Source of the DNA: Phyllostachys edulis
Taxonomy: Eukaryota > Streptophyta > Magnoliopsida > Poales > Poaceae
Length of the DNA stretch: 64,000 bases
NCBI GenBank assembly: GCA_036346405.1
Contig: CM070563.1
Coordinates: forward strand, 17,527,022-17,591,021
Direction of reading: 5' to 3'
Numbering within the stretch: position 1 is the first letter of the stretch; every line of letters begins with the position of its first letter. Position numbers and translations under genes: made by a program. The notes under the pieces were generated by a model. It saw only the letters and a list, made by a program, of their open reading frames with translations. It was not told the origin of the DNA and searched no databases. Positions 54,736-64,000 of the stretch are shown here, in pieces.

Positions 54736-57700
54736 CATCGTCGAATTCATTGGGATTGCTAGTAGAATCCAAGTTTTCTCCACCATCTTCGATAGCATTG
54801 GGAGCTTCGTCACAATCGCTCACATCCGCATCATCATGTGGATCTTCTTCCTCATCTCTTCTTTGCCCGAATCCGAATCTTGCCATTACTCATCTAAGCC
54901 ATCTTCTTCAACCACCATTGTTGTAGATCTTGGACGTCTTTGGAAGGCCGTAGGCTCACCAAGAGTATACCTATTAGCTTGCCTTGGAAGATTACGACCT
55001 CGAAGCGAGCGTGATGCACCAATGGTTTCATCAACATCATCGTATATAAGGTCACACTCACGACCACCTTGAGGTGGTACAACCAATGAGTCAGTCCATT
55101 CATTGTCCTAATCAAAATCCTCAATGACCACAGGGTCATAGTTTTTGCCCGCTTTCTCCCGCCTCATTTGAAACCTTATTTTCATCTTCCGGTTATATGC
55201 AACAAAGACCAAATCATTCAATCTCTTGTGTAGTAACCGATTCCTTTTCTTTGTATGCATCTACAAAAGCACCAAATGGCAAGCAAAGCAAACAAAATGA
55301 ATAAATAACTTGCTGAAATTAATAAGCACATATAAACTACAAATTGAGTAGATGAAAATAAACACAAAGAAGCTACAAATTGACTCACAAATTCAAAGGT
55401 ACTCTAATTTCGCTCACAACCGGATGATGAAGCACAAAGACTAACAACACGCTTAGCAAACCTTTGTAGGTCAATAGCTCGCCCTCTATATGAACGCCAT
55501 CAATCAACTAGAATGGCAAATACACGCATATATTAGGAATTAAGAATGAAATAAATATGTTGAAATTAACAACACTTACTTAGGCTCCTTGACTCTAAGT
55601 TTTGGATTGCCAATTTGTTTGAAAAGACATCTCCTCGTTGGTCCTCATAATGTATGGCTTGTTCATCAATCTTGTTCCGAATATTCTCATCTTGTACCAT
55701 TCTTGCAAGCACAGCATTGAAGCAACTCCTTAGCTCCCCAACATAGGTATCATCTCCACTCTTTTAGATGGTAAAGAATTTCCCTGGGTTCAAATAGAGT
55801 GCAGCCCCATACAATGGATAATCCATTTGTTTCACCCAACGTTGCTCAATAATGTTAATGATCTTCTTGAGCAAATGTTGCTTGTTTTGGGTAGAGAAGC
55901 TAAGCTTGATCTTCTCCTTTGCATGAGTCATTAATACTGCAACATCTGGCATTACAGGCTTCTCATCACCATCAACCACCCTAAGCATGATAAGAAGTAG
56001 GGCTAAAGCTCTAAGACAATCTTCAATTGAATTGCAGAACTCCTTAGAGAGCACAATGTCTGTCACATGCATACCAGCCTCCGTCTTTGACAATTTGATC
56101 CTAGTCCATGATTTACTCACGAATAGACACTTCAAAGCATCCTTGTGCTTGTGCATGCTCTTCAAAGTAAGGAAGGCTGTGGCAAACCGAGTGGCTGCAG
56201 GTCTCACAAGATCCATCCTACCTGTCTTCTCCCTCGTTGCACTAAGAAGCCTCTCATGTCTATAAATGAATGTGGTGACATGTCTGGTACGTGCAATAGG
56301 CTTCTTAAATTCCTTCAACTTCGCAATGTCTTCCAACATAAGGTCCAAACAATGTGCAGCACAAGGACTCCAAAACAGTGTAGGAATCCTCTCCATTAGA
56401 AGGTTACCCGCTGCCTTGTAGTTAGCACCATTATCAGTGACAACTTAAACAACCTTGTCTTTTCTAATGGCCTCAATTCTCTCCTCTAGCAAATTAGCTA
56501 TCATAGTTGTATCATGTTGTTCACTTGATGCATCAACGGACTCCAAGAAGAAAGTCCCCTCCGGGCTGTTGACAAGGAAGTTGATCAAGTGGCGTCCCCT
56601 CCTATCAAACCATCCATCCGACATAAGTATGCAACCATATTGCTTCCACGCCCGCTCGTGCTCCTCCCTCAAAGTACTTGTCTCCTTGATGCCCTCCCGA
56701 AGTAATGGCTCCCTCAGCTCATGGAAACTAGGAGGCTTATACCCGGAACCGTACTACACACTGGCCTCACAAGCAATCTCAAACTGCCTTGAGTTTGCGG
56801 CATTAAATGGTATGCCACACTCATAGAACCACAAGGCCCATTGCTTATTCACATAATATCCGCCATCCTTGGTCCTTGTGCTAGCCTCCATGGTGCTTTG
56901 AAAAGACCCGAACGCGTCTTTGATCTACAACATTTTCGGTGTTCTTGAAGCATACCAAAGAATCGACTTGGTCTCCTTTGCCTTTGCCTTTCCTTTGCCT
57001 TGACCTTGAATGAAAATGCAGCATGCCTTCTTTTGGCGGCTATCACTGAACTTGGCTTCACATTGGAGTCTTGAGACCCGATGCCATGTGCTTCCACCTC
57101 CATATCTTGACCTCCCCCTTCATCATCATCATCATTAGGGGTGGAAACAAATCGAATCTGAATCTGAATTCATATTTTAAAACGAATCTGAATCTGAATT
57201 GAATATTCTCGAATCTGAATCAAATGTCGAAATATAATACTGAATTGAATCGAATATGTACTCAATTCAGTCGAATGCAAATATCCTACAACTTTTGCGA
57301 CAAATCTTAGTAGAGCCCTCCTTTATCAAGATGCTAAGCTCCTAGGAGCTCTTTGATCAGATGCCATCTTTTGTCTTAAATTGGCTGTGGTTATGCTTGC
57401 CTAAGTAGGACAAATCAAGTAGAGGAGGGACAAGGACACAGTAAGAGCCCAAGCATTATCCATTTTACAAATCTACGAATGAATTGCTATTGTAGTGACT
57501 AATGAACTCATTTTTGTATTGTATAATCATAACAGGCATCCAAAGCGATGGCCAGTTCCTTTGGAGTGTTTGGTTGATCGAGAAATAAAACACTGACGTG
57601 TACTCGGTCTCTCGGCTAATCATGGACGTGGACTCAATCAACTCAAGCGTGGCCCACACCCACAGCCCAGGGAGAGAAGGAACTGAGAAGGCCCAACAGC

Positions 57701-58458
57701 CCAGGGTGCCTTCTCCAACCTGCCGTCTAAACTCGAACATCAAGCCGGTCATACCTCCAACTGACACCCAAGTTGGCAAATACGGATACTATCCGAATCC
57801 GTATTCGTATTCGGCGTAATTTCTCATACCACATCCGGATTCGTATCCGGGAAAAAAAAACCCAAATAGTATCCGGATCCGAATTCGTTTTCTATTCGAA
57901 TACGAATTATCCTTTACCATTTACATTTTTTTGAATACGAACATCGGATAAAACGGATTATCCTCTACCATTTTCCATCCCTAATCATCATCACCTAGGA
58001 AGATTGGCCTACTCCTCTTGTTTTTTTTTCAAATAATCTCCCATCTCTTCCCTGATTTCTGTGGTAGTATTGGAACACATTACCACATCTGAATAGCCAC
58101 CTGCAAGATGCTCCTTCAGCCTTTTAATTCCTCCTGTACTTGGGGTGTTACAAAGGATACACATCACCTTATCTCGGTTGCCAATTTCCAGCCAATAGCC
58201 ATATTTCCATCCCGGATCATTAGACTTCGCCTTTCGTTTTGGATCGGTCTTTGGATTATACCTGGCCTCAGATGATGCAATACTTGCACTTGCACTTGCC
58301 TTTTTTTTTGCTTCTGCATTACAGAGATCAAAGAAGTAATAATAATCGGCAGATTCATCACAAGATGCAGCGAAGATAAAGCAAGCAGCGAGCTCATCAC
58401 AAGAGCGTGAGCTTAAAGCAAGTAGCGATTCATCACAAGAGCAAAGAAGATAAAGCAA
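54736..58458 (-). pseudogene. hAT transposase, inactivated
   Basis: A BED-type zinc finger lies at about 58255-58060: CILC, GGIKRLKEHLAGG, then tyrosine where the second histidine is expected. A DUF659-type core reads HERAWKQYGCILMSDGWFDR near 56665-56605, then VTDNGANYKAAGNLL and WSPCAAHCLDLMLEDI near 56370-56325. The hAT dimerisation block near 55475-55390 reads RAIDLQRFAKRVVSLCASSS then GCERN-stop-STFEF. The C-terminus NPNEFDDGY is near 54736. Lesions: TAA at 56445-56447 for an expected Gln, TAG at 55404-55406 for the invariant Trp, frame shift near 56900, and a nested insertion between the BED and core parts. The enzyme would have cut and pasted this family. Confidence 0.85.
57136..57983. 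mobile_element. Small hAT nested in the larger hAT (848 bp)
   Basis: The ends taggggtggaaa and ttttccatcccta are imperfect inverted repeats, flanked by atcatcat on both sides (57128-57135, 57984-57991). The duplicated site is itself a simple repeat, which lowers its weight. Both terminal parts are rich in (g)aatctgaat or cggat/atccg repeats. It has no transposase and is younger than the host hAT. Confidence 0.75.
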
Positions 58459-58486
58459 TGCCCTTCAGGCTTTAGCGCATAATGCA

Positions 58487-58930
58487 ATGCCACTTCGCCA
58501 TCGACACTCGGCACTTCAGCGCATAAATCAATCTAGCCTCCCGTCTCCCCGCTTCGCCTCCCGACTCACGCAACCAGGCTCCTCCCTCCCTTCTCAATTC
58601 TCCTTGCATCGCCTCCCGGCGGCGACTCGACCCCTCCCTCCCTTCTCCCCGCCTCCCCCTCCCTCCCTTCTCCCGGGAGGAGGAGGAGGGAGGCCGAGGA
58701 GGGGGAGCCGGGGAGGGAGGGGAAGCCGGGGAGGAGGTGGAGGTGGAGGTGGAGCCCGGGGAGGGAGGAGGTGGAGGTCAGGAGGGAGGGGATGGACAAA
58801 CCTGGATCTAGAGCCGTGAAGCGAAGAGGGCGATGCCGCGATGGGGACGGTGGCGCAGCAGATGGTCGTCGGCGTGCTGCTTCGGGGATGGAGGCCGCGA
58901 TGTGGATGGAGGCAGCGATAGTTTTTTCCC
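58487..58930. other. GC-rich subterminal part of the large hAT
   Basis: ggagg/cctcc runs dominate. Long frames on both strands are Pro/Arg/Gly-rich composition artefacts. The stretch probably holds the transposase promoter side on the minus strand. Confidence 0.45.
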
Positions 58931-59170
58931 GCTTGCCCCCCTCATCCCATCTCTTTTATCTTCTCCACCTCTTCTTATGGCGTCCGCCTCGGAGCTTCCT
59001 GATGCCATATGCTGCCTCAGCGACACCATGGAGACGCCTTTTCCTTGAGGCAGACGCCTCAGACCTACTCGGCAAGGCGACGGCGAGACGATGCACTGCC
59101 CGACCACCTTACCGCCTAAGCGTCGCTTAGGCGACGCCTTAATATCCATGCGGGGGAGGAGGAGGGCCAA

Positions 59171-59988
59171 TGTGTGTTCACTTAAGCCCGCATCTTAACA
59201 AAAATGCGGATCAAGTCCCGTATGAAGAACATTTCATACGGGTGTCCCAAAACGCCCACATTGGAATAGTGGGGCCCACATTGGAATGGTGGGTCTTACG
59301 TGCCCATCCTGGAATTGATGGGTCTTTTTAATCCACTCCCGTGGATGGAACATGAATAATGAATGCATGGAATGAAATATGTATATTGAAAAGACACGCT
59401 CTCTAATCATGGAGATAACACACATATGGAAGGAACATGAACTTAAATATTATCATCTCCAATCATGGATTCAACACATATGAAAGACCATAGATAATCC
59501 AACTTCTCTTGAATCATAAGAACTCACAAATAATCATAAAAGCATTCATCAATCACAATCATTAAGATAAGCAATGTACTTGCCTCCCACGATGCGACGT
59601 TAGCGTAAAAAGTGGTGCTCCTAAACCCAAGCTTCACCTCCTTGAAGAACCTTAGGGAGACGTTGAACGATCCCCACGAAGAAGATCCTCGTCCTCTCTT
59701 TCGCCAACCAATCATAGTCCTCCTTCTCCTTCCTTTGCGAACACCGCAGGGAAGGAGCGGTTCCAAGAGGCAGGGCACTGTAGCACCGTGCACTGTAGCG
59801 GCGGTTACTGTAGCTACAGTGCCGACTTGGGGTTTTCCCCTTCTTTTATAGGTGGCCGGCCCCCCCATGGGCCTCCTGGGCCAAGGCCCGAGGCCCAGGT
59901 TGCCGAAGAAAAGCGAAAAACTCCTCTTTCTTATTTCTATTCTTCTCTTTTGAATGATTTCTTCTTTAGAATAAATCGGAGTATTACA
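59171..59988 (-). repeat. Gypsy 3' LTR (minus orientation)
   Basis: On the minus strand it begins tgtaatactcc directly after the purine tract. A TATA-like tataaaagaagg lies near 59853-59840. The far border is less sure; tgtgtgttcac at 59171 is the best candidate, 12 bp right of the hAT duplication. It contains repeated ggcccatg/gtagcaccgtgcactgtagc-type blocks but no gene. Confidence 0.65.
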
Positions 59989-60000
59989 TTCTACCCCCTA
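59989..60000 (-). other. Gypsy polypurine tract
   Basis: The minus strand reads tagggggtagaa directly before the LTR start tgtaatactcc. Confidence 0.7.
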
Positions 60001-60337
60001 ACAGTGATTCGGCCAATCTAAACATCGATCTACACGAAGGAAAACTGCGACTGGAAACTAACAACAGATACCAATGTGATCAACTCTTGTTAAAACTCGC
60101 TCACGCGAGTCTCCAACTCCCAAGTGGCCTCTCTCTCGGACTGAGGACCACAACACAATAACGCTAAACAACGCTCTGTTCTAACGCCAACCCCACATTT
60201 CGTGTACACTCATCTAAGAGACTCGAGGGTAAGATCCTACTCGATGGTCAACGCCTTTAACAAAATCTCAAACTTTGAATGACTCAATTACTCACTCAAG
60301 ACCGAACAACCTGGACGTCGCAGACTCGGCGATGGAC
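60001..60337 (-). pseudogene. pol: Gypsy pol C-terminal fragment, left part
   Basis: The minus strand reads LCCGPQSEREATWELETRVS then EF and a stop at 60092-60090. This matches the end of Gypsy/chromovirus pol, where a VLW...ATWE block follows integrase. Upstream residues are frame-shifted and contain stops. It is separated from its upstream part by the insertion at 60338-63921. Confidence 0.6.
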
Positions 60338-63300
60338 TGTCGGGACCCCGGTATGCAACCCCAGACCCTCGTATGTATTCTCAACTAGTCCCATGATCGA
60401 TAGCTAGCTCACACGTTACAACATTGGTGTGATCATAACCACACAACCAAACTATAGATGAAGCAGATAAATTAATAATATTAAGCAAAAGGGACCATAT
60501 GGTCAAGTCTTACAACGGTTGCCACGCAGGGCTAAAGACAACAGAGTAAACTTGCAGCGGAGAACAAAACATCTGGTGGAGGTCACCCAATATGCCCACC
60601 GGCAATCGAGTGAGGGACGCGACCTAGTTCGCAAAGTCTTCAAAGAAGTCTTCCTCGAGAACTCGAGTTCATTGGATCACCTTCCTCTGCTGATTTAAAC
60701 AGAGGGCGCAAGGCCATGAGTACTTTGAATGTACTCGACAAGTCATAGCGAATTGTATGCAAGTAATATTTATGCAAGGCTTAACAAGGATAGCTTTATG
60801 GCTAATTTGCGGAAAGCATTATTTGACAGTAAATACAATAAGTAGATTGCAAAGCATAATTTAAAAGACTAATACATAAGTAAGCAATTTTCTTTGAAAC
60901 AACTAGTGAACACCCTGTTCACTTCCCAAACATCAACCAACTACAAGATTCACCAAACCATTCCAACATTATCGATAAAAGTTCTACCTTGCGTGAAATC
61001 ACGGGCATGTCCATAACCGGGGACACGGCTATTCAATAGTTTTACACTCGCAGAGGTTGTACAAATTTTGACCCACAAGACACGAATTCTCTAGTTTGTC
61101 CCAAGATATATCTATGCCACCGCCACTACCTTAGGTAAGCAGCCTAGAGCACGTGACAAGGCTTTTACAAAGTTCTGTTTTGACTCAGTTCTGTTCGCTA
61201 AGGTTTCGCCTCCATCTGGCCCCCTCTTGCGCCGTTCCCAACCAAAACAGAACCGAACCAAGACATTGCTAATTAGTCAGCCAGGTCTATCCCAATCTAG
61301 ACATGTGGTTGTACGGTTGAGGCCCAGATCAATGGTTCAAGGTTAAGTCCTTATTTGGTTGCTCAGACGAGACGGTTCCACATTCCAAGTGTGCGTTACG
61401 GCACCCACCCTTTCCACCACCCACTCGTCCGAGCATAAATCATTTTCGTTCAACCTGGCCAAATGACCACCCTAGTCATGGCACAACATCTTTTAACAAA
61501 AGTGGCTCCGCCACGGTTCCATATTTTCCTTTAGTCAAATTCAACATGTTGGGTTCAACCCTACCGAGGACCACCCTAGTCCGGCACCACACGATTTTAG
61601 TAAGGTGACAACAAATGTCATGGTCTCACACAGACCACACTTCGCATTATTAGCAACACAGTCGTTACTACACAAGCCACAAACCCTGTGCGCTAGGGCA
61701 AATCAACATTTATTGAATCATGGGATCGAGACCATCGTCTACTAAAGCATGACTAAGCAAATAAAGCGTACCCATGTTGGTATTACAATAATTTCCAACT
61801 AGTAATTAACCATCCTAAGGTGTCCAAGGAATTATGTCATTCAAGGATACATGTCGAGTGCAATTTATCAAGGAGGCATACGGCAATTAGGTAATTAACT
61901 AAACCCGAAACCATTTATTATAAAATTAGCAATGCATGTTTATATAAAACAATATACTTTTATAAGGATGGGTTCAACATGATCAAAGGTCTATGACTTG
62001 CCTTTGTTGAAGAGTAGAGATGCTTCGTCTGTCGGGTCCGCAAGGCGTCCGAAACACCGGAATCTATACGCTGAACAAAGCTAAATTAATAAAATAACTC
62101 CAAATAAAATTCAAATAAATACTAAATAAATACTAACAGGAAGACAAGGAATTTAGATGAATTTAGAACCAAGAATCAGCGGAATCGGAGTTCGTATGGA
62201 GGAGAACGAATATCCGGAAGTTTGCCTTCACATGAAATATAGAATAACATCAGGCATGAATAGTGCCAGCTTTGGCAAAAATGATGGTGCAGTCGAGCGA
62301 AAGGGAGAGGCGGCAGGCGAACTAGCAAAATAGAATCCCGGGAGTGAGACGGACCCAATGGTGGTGGTCACGTCACCGGCGAAGGTCCGGTGCGGCGACG
62401 GCGCGCAAAATAATGCCAGAGGAATAGTAGAGCCGATGAACCGGCGATGCTTCGGAGAAAAGGAAGGGAGCACGACGTAGAACGTCGTGAGGATAATCCA
62501 ACGATGGTGACGATGTCGTCGGGGGATCAAAGACGGCATCGGAAACGACGACAGAAGGTGGTTCGGCCGCCGTCGGAAAAACTTCAATTGAGGAGAAAAG
62601 AAAGCGAGAGAGTGGGGCGAATTCTAAGGATAGGAAGAGGAAGCCGAGGGGTATATGCCGCGAGGCGGTCGGCTCTGGAAAAGTGTCACCGAGGAGGGAG
62701 AACGCATGTTTGTTTGAGTTCTAGTCGGCCATGCATTTAGCTAGCAGTTGTATTGGCTGCATGCACTCTCCTATTTAGGAATACAAGGTTACTTAATACA
62801 TTACGTGCAAACTACTAACTCATAATCTCATGCCCATGCAGCCACACAGGCAATCAACATGAACTAGCACGCTTCTAGCTACATGCACTTACATGCAACA
62901 CAAATTAACTAATCACCGCTTGCTACTATCGAAATACATGCACGACTAGAAACAAACCTCGCACTTGTACACACCGCCGCAAATCCGAGTACTATGCCAT
63001 GCGGGTTACACAACTCAAAACTATATGCAAACAAAACTATCGTTAAGATTTAAGTCCAACAGTCGACTTGGAACTCACGGAGGAGTGCTTCGGTTGGAGA
63101 AATAAAACAAGAAATGAGCTCACAAGTGGCTTCGGCTGGGGAAAAGAAATGAGGAGCTAGCTACTGCTGGCTTTGGTTGGAGAAGGGAAAAGGGAGGAGG
63201 GGAGGAGAAGCAAGACGAGGTGAAGGAGCATGCAGCGGCAAAAGGGCCGGGCGCACTGGAGCTCACTGTCACTGATGTTGCTCTCGGTTTGGAGAAGCAT

Positions 63301-63921
63301 AAGCTCACGGCTGCTGTTTTGGGGAGCTTTGGTTGAGAGAGAGCAATGGAGGGAGAGGGGAGAGGAGGTGCCGCTTTGCTTCTATAGAAGAGAAAGGGAA
63401 GGGAGGCAAGACAGAGAGGGAGGGACACGCCTGACATGGCGTGAAAGATGGGGGTGTAGGGGCGCCGAGGGCGTGCGGCAAGGAGATGGCAAAGCAAGAA
63501 GAAGCAAAGAACAGAAGAAGCATAGGGAGCGCGTGGGGAAAAGATGGGCAGAGGAATGGGGCGGCAGGCAGTGAGGCGGCAAGAATCCTGCTCCATGGCA
63601 TGGGGAGGGCCAGGAGATGGGTGCCCATGGCGTCGGGCGCAGGAGGACCAACGGAAGAAATGGGCGCCAGGAGAACATGACCAGGCCAGAGAGAGAAAGG
63701 AGAGGAGAGAGAGAAAAAAAAAAAAAGAAAAGGAAGAAATCCGAAAATCCAAGAAAACTTAAATAAACCAACTTTTGAATTAATTGAAGTTTAATTAATT
63801 CAATTAAATTGCTTTTAAATTCTAAAATTTCAAGTTAAGCTTTAGCAAATTAACAAAATCAAATGGTTACTTTTTAAAGTTTTCAAAATTTTCAAAAACT
63901 CTGAAAATTTGGGATGTTACA
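60338..63921 (-). mobile_element. Probable solo LTR (3.6 kb) of a Tekay/Del-like Gypsy element
   Basis: On the minus strand it begins tgtaacatcccaaattttc and ends gggtccccgaca-like at 60338 (plus tgtcggg). A 4-bp repeat ggac touches both borders (60334-60337, 63922-63925). The interior has no gag or pol motifs and no second LTR copy, which fits a solo LTR left by recombination. LTRs of 3-4 kb occur in Tekay/Del chromoviruses (family knowledge). Open frames at 62228-62740 and 63120-63771 are low complexity and unsupported. Confidence 0.6.
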
Positions 63922-63925
63922 GGAC

Positions 63926-64000
63926 CCAAGACGGTCCTAGCGATACGCCAACTAGCGAAAACAACCCAACGTACCTTGGGCTAACCTCCCCAATGGTACC
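63926..64000 (-). pseudogene. pol: Gypsy pol fragment, right part
   Basis: The minus strand reads GEVSPRYVG, equivalent to the KLSPRYIGPF block after Gypsy integrase. It continues, across the inserted LTR, into the fragment at 60001-60337. It runs off the window. Confidence 0.5.

Larger units (their letters stand above)
54136..59150 (-). mobile_element. hAT transposon, formerly autonomous, 5.0 kb
   Basis: The ends catggttattaaggcg and cgccttaatatccatg are inverted repeats matching at 15 of 16 positions. The 8-bp duplication cgggggag is exact at 54128-54135 and 59151-59158. Subterminal blocks of gacgaggcg and ggcgacgcc type lie at both ends. It encodes a decayed transposase on the minus strand and contains a smaller hAT at 57136-57983. 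Confidence 0.93.

Noticed and set aside
54141..59145. hAT borders at tattaagg/ccttaata
   Set aside because: With these borders the flanking 8 bp do not match; extending to catgg/ccatg gives a perfect cgggggag duplication.
58487..59170. Gly/Arg-rich and Leu/Pro-rich frames near the hAT right end
   Set aside because: Low-complexity ggagg/cctcc runs; no homology, and they lie in the subterminal part of the element.
63120..63771. 210-residue Ser/Phe/Pro-rich minus frame at the right edge
   Set aside because: Lies within the solo LTR, is a purine/pyrimidine-biased stretch open in several frames, and has no domain.
1..64000. CRISPR array, bacterial operon, rRNA or intact tRNA gene
   Set aside because: No regular spacer-repeat pattern, no prokaryotic gene layout, and no rRNA core or complete cloverleaf was seen.

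Overview
The window is eukaryotic nuclear DNA from a flowering plant, most likely a monocot and probably a grass. Reasons: SIRE/Maximus-type Copia, L1-type LINE, hAT, CACTA and Gypsy elements nested in one another, short introns with canonical GT/AG borders, very GC-rich short stretches, and CACTA subterminal repeats typical of grasses. No intact ordinary host gene is visible. Almost all of the sequence is transposon-derived.

Layout. 1-22624: tandem array of one Copia family in plus orientation, with order (3' tail of an upstream copy)-LTR-internal-LTR-internal-LTR and neighbouring units sharing LTRs. 22625-34677: a related Copia element in minus orientation, with a different LTR subtype whose U5 side carries the 5' 43 nt of a tRNA-Gln. 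34678-39971: AT-rich DNA with two strong inverted repeats, a degenerate AT-rich repeat and a hAT MITE with a perfect 8-bp duplication. 39972-40380: one end of a CACTA element. 41693-52588 (minus): a broken chimeric gene that joins exons of an At2g33490-like protein, inside one exon, to consecutive exons of the arginine methyltransferase PRMT5. It is split by a 969-bp non-autonomous hAT in a coding exon and by a 7.8-kb LINE in an intron, both with perfect target-site duplications. 54136-59150: a decayed potentially autonomous hAT element with exact 8-bp duplication, itself holding a smaller hAT. 59171-64000: the 3' end of a Gypsy element (minus) whose pol is split by a 3.6-kb probable solo LTR.

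How the parts relate. The Copia units carry gag, protease, integrase, reverse transcriptase and RNase H in Copia order, but every frame is broken. Many differences between copies fall at CTG/CAG/CCG triplets and are small indels or scrambled triplets, not C-to-T changes. This suggests base-calling errors at methylated CHG sites as well as real decay. Insertion order can be read in several places: PRMT5-chimera, then hAT and LINE; hAT, then inner hAT; Gypsy, then solo LTR.

The most notable item is the At2g33490-like/PRMT5 chimera, whose splice phases stay compatible through four exons. Next are the tRNA half inside an LTR, the 4-nt ATGA overlap of the LINE ORFs, and the tail-to-tail Copia LTRs, which could give a hairpin transcript.
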